Numbered from the stretch's first letter, positions 44,138-54,619 are shown. The stretch: 64,000 bases of DNA from Streptomyces sp. NBC_01275 (GCF_026340655.1 NZ_JAPEOZ010000001.1:5642001-5706000), one strand, 5' to 3'. Program-made: numbers and translations. Notes: a model not told the origin generated them from the letters alone.

Positions 44138-45274
44138 TCAGGGGCGTTCGCCCGGCTTGTCCACGACCCCCCAGGCGTTGCGGACGTCGGTCATGACGTA
44201 CTCCTCGGGCTCCATCGTGGGCGCGTCGGGATCGGGGACTTCGAGGGGCGCGCCGGTCGAGACCTCTCCCAGGTACGCGTACGTCTTGGGGTCGAAATAG
44301 ATCTCCTGCTTGCCCTGGTGGCCCGAGGGGGCGGGCTTGCTGTAGTTCACCATCACACCGATGGCCGGGCGACCGATGGGATCCTTGATGCCCTTCTCCA
44401 CCCGGGCGCCGGGGATCTTCGCGAGCGCGCGGAAGAGCCCCGCCTGAGCGTTCGGCGGGATCAGCACGGACCGGTAGAGGACGTCGATCTCCCGCCAGTC
44501 GCGCTGCGCCGCCGTCTCGCCCTTGATGTCACCGATGGCGTGCTCCTTGCGGATGGCCTTCATCATGCGGTCGGGGTCGCTGGGGAGAGTGGCCAGGAAG
44601 CGGTAGAACTGGCGCTGCGAACGGTCGTCGTAGCCCTCCTTCTTCCACTTCTCCTCCTGGTTGGGCCCGTACCAGACCTGGAGCTTGTTCGGGTCGAAGT
44701 CCTCCAGGTCCTCGGCCCCGCGCGGGAACCCGGGGAGCTGTGCCTCGCCGGTGCCGTCCCAGCGGGTCCAGCGCTCCGACGTCGTGCCGTCGCTGCCGAG
44801 GGAGGTGCTCTTCTCATAGACCCACTGCTTGGGGCCGGGTTCGGTGACGCCGAGCTTCTCCACCGTGGCGGCGGCCAGTTCGAGGGTGTCGGCGGAGGCC
44901 TGTGCGGAGAGCAGCCGACGGCCGTCGGAGGGGGTGGGAGCGGCGGTGGCGGGGGAGCCGTCGTCGGGGAGGGCGGCGACGATCCCGCCGGTCACGGCGA
45001 GGGCCGCGGTCGCGGCGGCGGACACCAGGACGATCCTGCGCCGGGGGGGTGCCGTGCGCACGGGGGCGGGTGTGCGCCCGGCGGCCTCCAGCCGGAACGC
45101 CTCGCTCAGCAGGGCGCGTTGAGGGGCGAGCCGGTCGCTGTCGGGCAGCGGGGCGTCGGGGCGCAGCACACGAGCCGAGAACAACTCGTCGAGCTCACCC
45201 AGCTCACCCATCTCGTTCGTCTCGCCCATCTCGTTCGTCTCGTTCGTCTCGTTCGTCTCGTTCACGTTGCTCAT
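44138..45274 (-). CDS. CU044_5270-family membrane protein, sigma partner
   Basis: 378 residues. An N-terminal Asn-Glu-Thr/Met-Gly-Glu repeat is followed by a cytoplasmic part, a helix (RRRIVLVSAAATAALAVTGG) and an external domain (WVYEKSTSLGSDG, RFLATLPSDPDRMM). Its start overlaps the ECF sigma stop by 4 nt. Such proteins accompany ECF sigma factors and may act as anti-sigma factor, though a zinc motif is not seen. Confidence 0.78.
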   Translation of the reverse strand: MSNVNETNETNETNEMGETNEMGELGELDELFSARVLRPDAPLPDSDRLAPQRALLSEAFRLEAAGRTPAPVRTAPPRRRIVLVSAAATAALAVTGGIVAALPDDGSPATAAPTPSDGRRLLSAQASADTLELAAATVEKLGVTEPGPKQWVYEKSTSLGSDGTTSERWTRWDGTGEAQLPGFPRGAEDLEDFDPNKLQVWYGPNQEEKWKKEGYDDRSQRQFYRFLATLPSDPDRMMKAIRKEHAIGDIKGETAAQRDWREIDVLYRSVLIPPNAQAGLFRALAKIPGARVEKGIKDPIGRPAIGVMVNYSKPAPSGHQGKQEIYFDPKTYAYLGEVSTGAPLEVPDPDAPTMEPEEYVMTDVRNAWGVVDKPGERP

Positions 45275-45894
45275 GCGAGGTCACCTTCGGGTACGGGCGA
45301 TGCGAACGGTTCGTTGGCGAGGGGGCTGTGGGCGCCCGCGGAGGCGCGCAGCTTCTTGCGGGCGCGGTTGAGCCGGGAACGGACGGTGCCCACGGGGACG
45401 CCCAGGGCCTCGGCGATCTCCTGGTAGCTGAAGTCCTCCCAGGCGAACAGCAGCAGCGCGTGCCGGTCGCCCTCCGACAGCTTGGCCAGCGCCTTGGCCA
45501 ACGGCCGGGAGGCGGCCTGCGCGGTGACGCGGTCGTCGGCGCAGTCGGTCCAGGTCCAGCTCTCGGCCACCGGGTCGCGCCCGGTACGGGCCAGCAGCCG
45601 CAGCGCCCTGACCTCCTCACGCCGGTGCCGGCTGATCAGCTTCGCCGCGATGCCGTGCAGCCAGGGCCGGACCCCGGCCCGCTCGCTGTCGTAACGGGCC
45701 CGGATCCGGAAGGCGGTCAGAAAGGTCTCGGCGGTGACGTCGTCGGCGGCGTCACCGCCCAGACGACGGGCGACATACCGGTGGATGGCAGGCGCATGCC
45801 GGTCGAAGAGCGCCGCGAAACACTCCGGTTCGTCGAGCGAGGCCGCGATCAGCACGGCATCCGGTTGTGCGGTGCGGCACAACGAGTCAGTCAT
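45271..45894 (-). CDS. ECF RNA polymerase sigma factor
   Basis: 207 residues. Region 2: FAALFDRHAPAIHRYVARRL, DDVTAETFLTAFR. Region 4: LLLFAWEDFSYQEIAEALGV, VGTVRSRLNRARKKL. It precedes its probable partner in an overlapping operon. The signal is unknown. Confidence 0.9.
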   Translation of the reverse strand: MTDSLCRTAQPDAVLIAASLDEPECFAALFDRHAPAIHRYVARRLGGDAADDVTAETFLTAFRIRARYDSERAGVRPWLHGIAAKLISRHRREEVRALRLLARTGRDPVAESWTWTDCADDRVTAQAASRPLAKALAKLSEGDRHALLLFAWEDFSYQEIAEALGVPVGTVRSRLNRARKKLRASAGAHSPLANEPFASPVPEGDLA

Positions 45895-46014
45895 GGACGG
45901 TCCGTCCGTGGGCGCAGGGGAAAGGGACAGCGTTCACCCAGTACTTGCCGACGAACCGCAAAGGGGTTCACGGGAGTTCACACCCCCGGGACGCCCGTTT
46001 CCTCGGCCTGCCTA

Positions 46015-46575
46015 TCACCACGTCAGGATTTCGCTGTTGTTGAGAGCCGCCGTCACCAGTCGGTCGGCCAGCCCGGCGAAGGCGGTGCTCAGCGCGTCGT
46101 CCGAGATACGGGCGGCATAGCCCTGGAAGACCAGTGCGGCCGTGGCCTGTACGGCGGGGCGGACGTTGTTCCCGTCGACGGCGAGCGCCTGCTGAAGCTG
46201 GACGGGCAGGGGCCACTTCTTGGGCCAGGGCGGCCTCGGCGGCGTAGGACACCAGTCGTCCCCGACCTCCCTGAGGAGCTCGCCCGGATCCCGCCCCGCC
46301 AGATTCGCGGCGATGGTGGCCTCCGCCACCGAGACGGAGGTGTCACGGACGATGCGCCACAGAGTGTCCCCGGGGGGCAGCGGCTGCGGGTTGAGACCCG
46401 CCTCCCCGTTGTTCGCCGAGTGCATCTCGGCCGAGCGAACGCGCTCGAAGGCGCTGAGCGTTGGGTTGAGGACGGGGGGCTGGGGCGGGAAGAGGATCTC
46501 CCAGAAGCGCGGGTCGATGCGTGCCAGCAGTTCCAAGGGACGGAAGCTCTGGGCTGCGCTGAAGGTGGTGGTCAC
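46015..46575 (-). CDS. Hypothetical protein with LNPQPLPP motif
   Basis: 186 residues. It contains GLNPQPLPPGD, a motif found in many uncharacterised bacterial proteins. No signal or membrane helix. A 13-bp hairpin (46591-46630) lies just before its start. Confidence 0.65.
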   Translation of the reverse strand: MTTTFSAAQSFRPLELLARIDPRFWEILFPPQPPVLNPTLSAFERVRSAEMHSANNGEAGLNPQPLPPGDTLWRIVRDTSVSVAEATIAANLAGRDPGELLREVGDDWCPTPPRPPWPKKWPLPVQLQQALAVDGNNVRPAVQATAALVFQGYAARISDDALSTAFAGLADRLVTAALNNSEILTW

Positions 46576-46590
46576 GGCGGAGAAGGTATG

Positions 46591-46630
46591 CCTCGATCGG
46601 GCGGGCGTTCGGACATTCGCCCGATCGAGG
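46591..46630 (-). terminator. 13-bp inverted repeat
   Basis: CCTCGATCGGGCG (46591-46603) and CGCCCGATCGAGG (46618-46630) are perfectly complementary around a 14-nt loop. It probably ends the acetyltransferase transcript, just ahead of the LNPQPLPP gene. Confidence 0.7.
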
Positions 46631-46706
46631 GCGACGTGACGAGGCGCCCCTGGGCGTCCTGGAACGGGACGTCGGCAAGACGGTGTGGGCAGAGGGTGCG
46701 GTTGTC

Positions 46707-47288
46707 TCAGGACGCCTCGTCCCGCAGCACGCTGTAGGAGACGGCGTCGCGCCAGTGGCCGTCGCGGAAGACGAGGCTGCGCAGGACGCCCTCGCGGGTG
46801 AAGCCGGCCTTTTCCAGGGCGCGTTGCTCGGCGATGTTCTCCCGTTCGGTGACCGCCTCTATCCGTGCGACGGGGGTGTGCGCGAACAGGTAGTGGACGA
46901 GGAGGCGTTGGGCTCGGGTGCCGACTCCGCGTCCCTGGGCCTGGGGAAGCAGTTGGATGCCCGTGTTCCAGCAGTGCGAGGCGGGCGAGGTGACGATCTT
47001 GCGCCAGGCCACGAAGCCGAGCCGGGCGGTGCCGGACGTCACCATCAGCTGGCCGCCGTCCTCGGAGAGCAGGCCGTTCTCGATCCAGCGCTGACGGAAG
47101 CGCCCCGGGTCCGCCCAGCCGAACCAGGAGAACGGCCCGGCGGCCTCGGGGTCGACGAGGAACCGCTCCAGCATCGCCAGATCGTCCTCACGGACAGGTC
47201 GCAGTCGCACGGCATCGGCTTCGGCTTCGGGATCGGCTTCGGTATCGGCAGCGGGATCGGTATCGGCATCGTCGGTCATCCCGGTCAC
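46707..47288 (-). CDS. GNAT acetyltransferase (RimJ/L-like)
   Basis: 193 residues with an acidic leader (DADTDPAADTEADPEAEADA). RLRPVREDDLAMLERFL and QAQGRGVGTRAQRLLVHYLF, ARIEAVTERENIAEQRALEKAGF are Acetyltransf_3 motifs. Substrate unknown. Confidence 0.85.
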   Translation of the reverse strand: MTGMTDDADTDPAADTEADPEAEADAVRLRPVREDDLAMLERFLVDPEAAGPFSWFGWADPGRFRQRWIENGLLSEDGGQLMVTSGTARLGFVAWRKIVTSPASHCWNTGIQLLPQAQGRGVGTRAQRLLVHYLFAHTPVARIEAVTERENIAEQRALEKAGFTREGVLRSLVFRDGHWRDAVSYSVLRDEAS

Positions 47289-47359
47289 GCTAATCGGCGT
47301 GCCGTCGCATGGCCCTTGACTTCACAAGACCCAAGCAGGACATTCCGGTCCCCTCAGTC

Positions 47360-47395
47360 GTTCCCGACTGTTCCCGCCCGTTCCCCTCTGTTCCC
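47360..47395 (+). repeat. Four GTTCCC hexamers at exact 10-nt spacing
   Basis: GTTCCC starts at 47360, 47370, 47380 and 47390, one per helical turn, ending 17 nt before the flavoprotein start. It may bind a regulator or influence DNA curvature. Confidence 0.65.
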
Positions 47396-47412
47396 GGCGA
47401 GTTGGAGTGGCC

Positions 47413-49224
47413 ATGACCACCACGAGCACGGACTCCGCGAGACCCTCCGGCCCGCCCTCCCGCAGGATCGTGCTCGGAGCCGCCGCCGGTGCGGCCACGG
47501 GCACGGGGGTCGCACTCGCGGCCGGCGTCGGCGTCGGCGTCGGGGTCGGGGGAGCCCAGGCCGCCGACCTTCCCCTCCTCGGCACCTACGACGTCGTCGT
47601 CATCGGCTCCGGGGCCGCCGGGATGACGGCTGCCCTGACGGCCGCCAAGCGGGGGCTGAGCTGTGTGGTCGTAGAGAAGGCCCCGACCTTCGGGGGATCC
47701 GCCGCCCGCTCGGGGGCCGGGATCTGGATCCCGAACAACCCCGTCCTCCTCGCCGCCGGCGTCCCGGACACGCCCGCCAAGGCGGCCGCCTATCTCGCCG
47801 CGGTCGTCGGGGCGGACGTTCCCGCCGACCGGCAGGCGGCCTTCCTCGGGCACGGGCCCGCCATGCTCTCCTTCGTCATGGCCAACAGCCCCCTGCGGTT
47901 CCGGTGGATGGAGGGGTACAGCGACTACTACCCCGAGCTGCCCGGCGGCCTCCCCGGCGGTCGTTCCATCGAGCCCGACCAGCTCGACGGCAACGTCCTC
48001 GGCCCCGAACTCGCCCGCCTCAACCCGCCGTATCTCGCCGTCCCCGCCGGGATGGTCGTCTTCAGCGCCGACTACAAGTGGCTCGCGCTGGCGGCGGTGA
48101 GCGTCAAGGGGGCCGCCGTGGCGACCGAATGCCTGGCGCGGGGCACGAAGGCCGCGCTGCTCGGGCAGCAGCCGCTCACCATGGGGCAGTCGCTGGCGGC
48201 GGGGCTGCGCGCCGGGCTGCTCGCCGCGCAGACCCCGGTGTGGCTGAACACCCCGCTCACCGACCTGTACGTCGAGGACGGCGCGGTGACGGGGGCCGTG
48301 GTCACGCGCGACGGGGCCGCCGGTCTCGTACGGGCCCGGCGCGGGGTCGTCGTGGGCTCCGGCGGGTTCGAGCACAACGCGGCCATGCGGGCGCAGTACC
48401 AGCGCCAGCCCATCGGCACGGAGTGGACCGTCGGCGCGAAGGAGAACACGGGCGACGGCATCCGGGCCGGGCAACGGGTGGGCGGGGCGCTCGCGTTGAT
48501 GGACGACGCCTGGTGGGGACCGGCCATCCCGCTCCCCGGCGACCCGTACTTCTGCCTCGCCGAACGCACCCTCCCCGGCGGCCTGCTGATCAACCAGGCC
48601 GGATCCCGCTTCGTCAACGAGGCCGCGCCCTACAGCGACGTCGTCCACATCATGTACGACCGCAACCCCACCGACCCCGACATCCCGGCCTGGCTGGTCG
48701 TCGACCAGAACTACCGCAACCGGTACCTGTTCAAGGACGTCGCCCCGACCTTCGTCCTCCCCGACGACTGGTACACCTCCGGGGCCGTGCGCAAGGCCTG
48801 GACCCTCGACGCCCTCGCCGCCGCCGTCGGCGTCCCGGCCGCCGCCCTCCGCTCCACCGTCGACCGCTTCAACTCCCTGGCCCTCAAGGGAAAGGACACC
48901 GACTTCCACCGCGGCGACAGCGCCTACGACCACTACTACACAGACCCCTCCGTCCTCCCCAGCTCCTGCCTCGCCCCCCTCTGGCTGCCCCCGTACTACG
49001 CCTTCCGCATCGTCCCCGGCGACCTCGGCACCAAGGGCGGCCTGCGCACGGACGCCCGCGCCCGCGTGCTGCGGCCCGACGGCTCGGTGATCCGGGGCCT
49101 GTACGCCGCCGGGAACGCGAGCGCCGCCGTCATGGGCCACAGCTACGCGGGCGCGGGGTCGACGATCGGACCGGCGATGACCTTCGGCTACATCGCGGCA
49201 CTCGACCTCGCGGGAGCGCTCTAG
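47413..49224 (+). CDS. KstD/fumarate-reductase-like FAD flavoprotein
   Basis: 603 residues from ATG 47413 with GGAG upstream. A Tat-like leader (SRRIVLGAAAGAATGTGVAL) precedes the FAD domain (YDVVVIGSGAAGMTAALTAA, VVVEKAPTFGGSAARSG). The C-terminal GLYAAGNASAAVMGHSYAGAG is typical of 3-ketosteroid dehydrogenase relatives. It could dehydrogenate steroid- or enone-type substrates outside or at the membrane. Confidence 0.82.
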   Translation: MTTTSTDSARPSGPPSRRIVLGAAAGAATGTGVALAAGVGVGVGVGGAQAADLPLLGTYDVVVIGSGAAGMTAALTAAKRGLSCVVVEKAPTFGGSAARSGAGIWIPNNPVLLAAGVPDTPAKAAAYLAAVVGADVPADRQAAFLGHGPAMLSFVMANSPLRFRWMEGYSDYYPELPGGLPGGRSIEPDQLDGNVLGPELARLNPPYLAVPAGMVVFSADYKWLALAAVSVKGAAVATECLARGTKAALLGQQPLTMGQSLAAGLRAGLLAAQTPVWLNTPLTDLYVEDGAVTGAVVTRDGAAGLVRARRGVVVGSGGFEHNAAMRAQYQRQPIGTEWTVGAKENTGDGIRAGQRVGGALALMDDAWWGPAIPLPGDPYFCLAERTLPGGLLINQAGSRFVNEAAPYSDVVHIMYDRNPTDPDIPAWLVVDQNYRNRYLFKDVAPTFVLPDDWYTSGAVRKAWTLDALAAAVGVPAAALRSTVDRFNSLALKGKDTDFHRGDSAYDHYYTDPSVLPSSCLAPLWLPPYYAFRIVPGDLGTKGGLRTDARARVLRPDGSVIRGLYAAGNASAAVMGHSYAGAGSTIGPAMTFGYIAALDLAGAL

Positions 49225-49889
49225 AGTTCTCGGCCGAGGTCGTGGGCGGCGCGGGCGATCAGGAACGCCTGCGCGACCGTCTCCCCGAGCGCGGCCTCCG
49301 GCTCCCGCACCGTGGTCGACACCGGGGCGAAGCCGGCCGCCGCCAGCAGCTCGCTCATCGTCTCCGGGCGGCGGCGCAGGAAGTCGAGGGAGACCGGGTG
49401 GCCCCAGGGCCGGTCGTGGCGCTTGGGCTCTGCGCCGACCTGGAAGCCCAGCAGCAGATGCCCGCCGGGGACCAGCACCCGGCGGAACTCGGCGAAGAGG
49501 GCGGGCAGCTCTTCCACAGGGGTGTGGATGGAGGAGTACCAGGAGGAGACGCCGTCGAGGGAGCCGTCCGGGTGACCGTCCAGCCGTAGCATCGAGCCCT
49601 GCTCGAACCGGATCCCGGGGTTCTCCCGCCGGGCGATCGCCAGCATCGACTCCGAGAGGTCGAGGCCGTGGATCGCGAGCCCGAGTCCGGCCAGGAACCC
49701 CGTGGTCCGCCCGGGTCCGCATCCGAGGTCGGCCGCCTTCCCGCCCACGCCGACCAGCTCGGCGTACGCCGTGAGCACGGCCCGCTCCAACGGCCTGCCC
49801 GCGAGCTCGTCACGGAAGCGGTCGGCGTAGTCCTCGGCGACCGCGTCGTAGAAGGTGCGGGTCTCGGTGATGAAGGGGGCGTCAGTCAT
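49221..49889 (-). CDS. Class I SAM-dependent methyltransferase
   Basis: 222 residues from ATG 49889. Motif I VGGKAADLGCGPGRTTGFLA, then GLDLSESMLAIARR and FRRVLVPGGHLLLGF. The substrate is unknown. The 3' end overlaps the flavoprotein gene by 4 nt. Confidence 0.85.
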   Translation of the reverse strand: MTDAPFITETRTFYDAVAEDYADRFRDELAGRPLERAVLTAYAELVGVGGKAADLGCGPGRTTGFLAGLGLAIHGLDLSESMLAIARRENPGIRFEQGSMLRLDGHPDGSLDGVSSWYSSIHTPVEELPALFAEFRRVLVPGGHLLLGFQVGAEPKRHDRPWGHPVSLDFLRRRPETMSELLAAAGFAPVSTTVREPEAALGETVAQAFLIARAAHDLGREL

Positions 49890-49989
49890 GCGACCGGACG
49901 CTAGCGCTCGCCACTGACAACAGGGCCGGGAACAGGACACGGCAAGGACAGGGCCAGGAGAGGGCCGTAGGCAGGACCGGCGCGCAAAG

Positions 49990-50025
49990 GCAGGAGCCCC
50001 GTGCCGGGCTGGCACAGGGCTCCTT
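49990..50025 (-). terminator. Terminator after the cold-shock gene
   Basis: AGGAGCCC plus GTGCC pairs with GGCAC plus GGGCTCCT, with one C-A mismatch around a short loop. It lies about 50 nt after the csp stop codon. Confidence 0.7.
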
Positions 50026-50074
50026 GGGTACTGCTCTCAGACTTGCGATCGCACGGGTGTGCTAATCAGCTGGG

Positions 50075-50278
50075 TCAGACGGGGGTGACGTTCTCCGCCT
50101 GGGGACCCTTCGGGCCCTGCGTCACGTCGAAGGAGACCTGCTGGTTCTCCTCGAGCGAGCGGAAGCCCTGCGCGTTGATCGCGGAGTAGTGGACGAAGAC
50201 GTCGGGGCCGCCGCCTTCCTGGGCGATGAAGCCAAAGCCCTTTTCGGCGTTGAACCACTTCACGGTTCCGGTAGCCAT
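50075..50278 (-). CDS. Cold-shock domain protein
   Basis: 67 residues, complete [18 protein letters not shown] and VFVHYSAI carry the RNP1 and RNP2 nucleic-acid motifs. AAGGAGGGC lies right before the ATG. A promoter about 160 nt upstream leaves a long 5' leader, typical of cold-shock genes. It binds single-stranded RNA or DNA in the cytosol. Confidence 0.94.
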   Translation of the reverse strand: MATGTVKWFNAEKGFGFIAQEGGGPDVFVHYSAINAQGFRSLEENQQVSFDVTQGPKGPQAENVTPV

Positions 50279-50436
50279 AAGCCCTCCTTGGGCCCAAAGG
50301 GTTGCCCTGCTCCAGAACCCTGCAAGCGTGAAAGCAAGTGCCGCACAACTGCATACGTCTGAAAACGACGAGAGCCCGCGGTTACATGCTCCGCAGGCTC
50401 TGTACTGCAAGGGAAACCAAACTGCAACTTGCGGCG

Positions 50437-50464
50437 AGCCTAGCATGCAGGCAGCCGAATGCAA
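50437..50464 (-). promoter_or_regulatory. csp promoter
   Basis: On the minus strand, TTGCAT (50459-50464) is followed after 16 nt by TAGGCT (50437-50442), a good vegetative -35/-10 pair. Transcription would start near 50430, about 150 nt before the csp start. Confidence 0.55.
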
Positions 50465-50564
50465 TAGAGGTCAAGATCACGTCACCCGGATGTTTGAAGA
50501 TCCAGAAAACGGGTTGACTCAAGGGGTCTCGGGGGTCGGAGTCCCGAGAGTACTGCACGGGGTC

Positions 50565-51425
<861 letters not shown>

Positions 51426-51462
51426 TCTGCTCACGAGTCTGTGATACGGGGGAGGGGTGGAC

Positions 51463-53091
51463 GTGTCCATGCAGCCGCTCGGAGCCGACGAACCCACCGA
51501 AGTGGGGCCCTACCGGCTGCTCGGCCGGCTCGGCTCCGGCGGGATGGGCCGCGTCTACCTGGGCCGTAGCGCGGGCGGCCGCACGGTCGCCGTGAAGATC
51601 GTGCATCCGCACCTCGCGCTCGACGAGGAGTTCCGCACCCGTTTCCGCCGCGAGGTCGAGGCCGCGCGGCGGGTCGGCGGGGCGTGGACCGCGTCGGTGC
51701 TGGACGCGGACCCGGAGGCCGCGGTGCCGTGGGTCGCCACGGCGTACGCGGCCGGTCCCTCCCTCGCCGCGGCGGTCGCCTCGGCCGGCGCGCCGCTGCC
51801 CGAGCACACCGTGCGGGTGCTCGGCGCGGGGCTCGCGGAGGCGCTGGCGGCGGTGCACGACCTGGGCCTCGTGCACCGGGACGTCAAGCCGTCCAACGTG
51901 CTGCTGACCGTCGACGGCCCCCTCCTCATCGACTTCGGCATCGCCCGTGCCACGGACGGCACGTCCTCGCTCACCTCGACCGGCGTCTCCGTCGGCTCCC
52001 CCGGCTACATGGCCCCCGAGCAGATCCTCGGCAAGGGGGCCGTGTCCGGCGCGGCCGACGTGTTCTCGCTCGGTGCGGTGCTGGCGTACGCGGCGACCGG
52101 GCAGCCGCCGTTCCCCGGGGACTCCTCGGCCGCGCTGCTCTACCGGGTCGTCCACGAGGAGCCGGAGCTGGGGAAGCTGGGCGACGGGCCGCTGCGGGAG
52201 GTCGTCGAGGCCTGCCTCGCCAAGGATCCCGCCGCCCGTCCGGCCCCCGGCGAGGCGGCCCGACGGCTCGCCCCGGAAGGAGCGGCCCGGCTGGTCGCGG
52301 CCGGGTGGCTGCCGGGGGCGCTGGTGGAGAAGGTGGGGCGGAGCGCCGTACAGCTGTTGAACCTGGAGGCGGCGGGGGCGGTTTCCTCCGGTCCCGTGGC
52401 GTTCAGCGGCGCGGCGGTGACGGTCGGGGAGTTCGGGCCGCCGCCGGTGATGGACGCGAGCCCGGCGACACCGGTGGATGCTCCGGCTGTTCCGGCACCC
52501 CGGGACGCTCCTCGCCCCGGGAAGGTCTCCGTCAGCGTGTCGGCCGCCGCCGTCCCCGGCGAGGGCGGGCGCGGGCGGCGGCTGAGCTGCTCCGTCGCGC
52601 TGGCGGTCGCGGGGGCGCTGGCGGCGGTGACGGTGGGCTCCGTGTTCCTCTTCCGCATGCTGCCGGGCGACGGCGGCCAGGGTGCCGACTCCGGCAGCGA
52701 CGCGGGCTCGTCGGTGTCGGAACCGGCGACGGAGGGCACCGCCGTCCCGGCCCGCTACCTCGGCGTCTGGGAGGGCGAGGGCAGCGGACTCGACGGCACG
52801 CTGCCGATGGGAACCTTCCGGGTGACCGTCCAACAGGCCGACGTGGGCGAGAAGTTGGGCGAGATGCGGCAGACCGACATCCTCGGCGGGGTCTGTCTCG
52901 ACGTACTCACCCTGAAGAAGGTGACGCAGAAGGAGGTCGTCGCCACGTCGGCGGGGGCCAAGAGCAACCACTCGGGCTGCAACCCGGAGCCCCACACGAT
53001 CCGCCTCACCCCGACCGGCGACGACCTCACCTACACCTCGGACAGCACGGCCGAGGGCAACCCGGTGGCACGGATGTCGAGGGTCGAGTAG
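51463..53091 (+). CDS. Transmembrane Ser/Thr protein kinase
   Basis: 542 residues from GTG 51463 (GGGAGG 7 nt upstream; GTG 51457 is too close). Kinase: LGSGGMGRVYLG, Lys45, HRDVKPSN from 138, DFG 157-159, SPGYMAPEQ. A membrane helix lies near 385-405 (VALAVAGALAAVTVGSVFLF). The external domain (YLGVWEGEGSGLDGTLPMGT) is small and unrecognised; two Cys could form a disulfide. It is followed directly by a membrane protein gene. Confidence 0.87.
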   Translation: MSMQPLGADEPTEVGPYRLLGRLGSGGMGRVYLGRSAGGRTVAVKIVHPHLALDEEFRTRFRREVEAARRVGGAWTASVLDADPEAAVPWVATAYAAGPSLAAAVASAGAPLPEHTVRVLGAGLAEALAAVHDLGLVHRDVKPSNVLLTVDGPLLIDFGIARATDGTSSLTSTGVSVGSPGYMAPEQILGKGAVSGAADVFSLGAVLAYAATGQPPFPGDSSAALLYRVVHEEPELGKLGDGPLREVVEACLAKDPAARPAPGEAARRLAPEGAARLVAAGWLPGALVEKVGRSAVQLLNLEAAGAVSSGPVAFSGAAVTVGEFGPPPVMDASPATPVDAPAVPAPRDAPRPGKVSVSVSAAAVPGEGGRGRRLSCSVALAVAGALAAVTVGSVFLFRMLPGDGGQGADSGSDAGSSVSEPATEGTAVPARYLGVWEGEGSGLDGTLPMGTFRVTVQQADVGEKLGEMRQTDILGGVCLDVLTLKKVTQKEVVATSAGAKSNHSGCNPEPHTIRLTPTGDDLTYTSDSTAEGNPVARMSRVE

Positions 53092-53700
53092 ATGGCGGGG
53101 CAGGCGAGGCAGGCGGGCGTGGCGCGGGAAGCGGGCGTGGCGGGGCAGGTGGGCGTGGCGGGGCAGGCGGGCGTGGCGCGGGAGGCGGAGGGGCGGAAGC
53201 AGGGGTCGGGGCTGGGGCTGGGGCTGGCCGGAGCCGTCCTCTTCGGCGCGGCCGCCCTGGCCGTCGTCCTGTTCGCGCTCGGCCTGCTGAAACGGCTCGT
53301 GCGGGCGACCGCGCCGGGGCTGACGGACCTGCTGCCCGGCGGGGGTTGGACGGTCGGCGTCGCCCTCGGTCTGCTGTCCGTGGCCGGCTGCGTAGGCGGC
53401 CTGCGCCTGCGCCCCGCGGCGGGCGCGGCGGCCTGCTGGACGGTGGGCTACGGCGCGTTCCTGTACGTCCTCGGCGCGCTGCCCGCCCGCAACTGCCGTA
53501 CGGGCGACGCGATGTGCGCGTACCTCCCGGGCACGGGCAGCGCCCTGCTGGCGTACGCGATCACGGCGACCGTCGCCGGCGGCCTCTGGTACGCCCGAAG
53601 CGTCCGCCTCGCGCAGACCCAACGAGCGCGGGAACGGGCCCGGTTGAAGAGACTGCGCAAGAAGGGGAAGGGCAAGAGCCGGGCAGCGCGGGGGAGGTAG
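53092..53700 (+). CDS. Membrane protein coupled to kinase
   Basis: 202 residues; ATG directly follows the kinase TAG. The first 35 residues are a Gly/Val/Ala/Arg repeat (GQAGVAREAGVAGQ-like), coded by a 53098-53190 tandem repeat. About four helices follow, then a basic tail (KKGKGKSRAARGR). A later start is possible. Confidence 0.6.
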   Translation: MAGQARQAGVAREAGVAGQVGVAGQAGVAREAEGRKQGSGLGLGLAGAVLFGAAALAVVLFALGLLKRLVRATAPGLTDLLPGGGWTVGVALGLLSVAGCVGGLRLRPAAGAAACWTVGYGAFLYVLGALPARNCRTGDAMCAYLPGTGSALLAYAITATVAGGLWYARSVRLAQTQRARERARLKRLRKKGKGKSRAARGR

Positions 53701-53725
53701 GGCCGGGGCAGAGGGTTCGCCCGGG

Positions 53726-54619
53726 TCAGGAGGCTCGCCCTCGTTGTGTTTCCTCCTCCAGCAACCGCCGCAGCACCGGGGACAGTTCGGGAGCCCGACC
53801 GCCGGCCGCCTGCGCCGCCGCGACCGTCCTGACGTACGCGAGGGCCTCCTGCCGTAGCCGCTCCTTCTCCTGGCCCTGGCGGCTTCCCGCCACCCAGACG
53901 CGGATCGCCACGGGGACGAGGACGAGGGCGGCGAGACCGGCGAACTGGTCGTTGGCCCAGGCCCAGCCCGCGCCGATCGCCCCGGCCGCCAGAAGCAGAC
54001 ATCCCGCCTCGTCGTGCCAGCCCCCTTCGTCGGCGATCTGCTCGTAGGAGAGGACGGCTGCGGGCTTCGCGGGGATGTCGACGGGGGCCCGCTCAACTCC
54101 CCCGGCAGGAGCCGGAGTCGGGGTCGGGGTCGGGGTCGGGGTCGGCACCGGTGTCGCCCCCTTCCCGGTCCCGCCGTGCGACCTGCCCTCCAGCCAGGCC
54201 GGTACGTGGGTCACCGGCAGGCCGTGCGCGCGGGCCACGCCGAGGACCTCCCGGTAGCCGACGAGCGGCCCCCGGGTCAGCTCGCGTTTCCAGCGGACGC
54301 GTACGGCGGTGAGGGCGGCGACGGCGATGAGCAGGAGGGGGCCGGCGGGGGCGTAGGAGAGGGGAAGGTGCGCGGCGAGCTTCGGGACCAGCTGCGCCGC
54401 GAAGGGCCAGAGCGCACCGGCCGTCAGCGTCAGGCCGCCGATCCACACCAGTCCGCCGCGCTGGGTGGCGTCCACCGCCCGCCGGTGTTCCGCGAGCAGG
54501 TCGGCCACCGCCGCGTCGTCGGTGTAGTCCACGCCGTACCGCACGCCGATCGCCCGCACCGCCGCCAGCGCCCCGGCATCGGACTCCAACGTCGTCCTGC
54601 TTATGGGCAGAAGACCCAT
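53726..54619 (-). CDS. Membrane protein with Pro-Thr repeat
   Basis: 297 residues: helices near 57-105 and 215-245, a long linker with [15 protein letters not shown] and a charged tail. The repeat is coded by GGGTCG units (54112-54155). I do not recognise the family. Confidence 0.65.
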   Translation of the reverse strand: MGLLPISRTTLESDAGALAAVRAIGVRYGVDYTDDAAVADLLAEHRRAVDATQRGGLVWIGGLTLTAGALWPFAAQLVPKLAAHLPLSYAPAGPLLLIAVAALTAVRVRWKRELTRGPLVGYREVLGVARAHGLPVTHVPAWLEGRSHGGTGKGATPVPTPTPTPTPTPAPAGGVERAPVDIPAKPAAVLSYEQIADEGGWHDEAGCLLLAAGAIGAGWAWANDQFAGLAALVLVPVAIRVWVAGSRQGQEKERLRQEALAYVRTVAAAQAAGGRAPELSPVLRRLLEEETQRGRAS

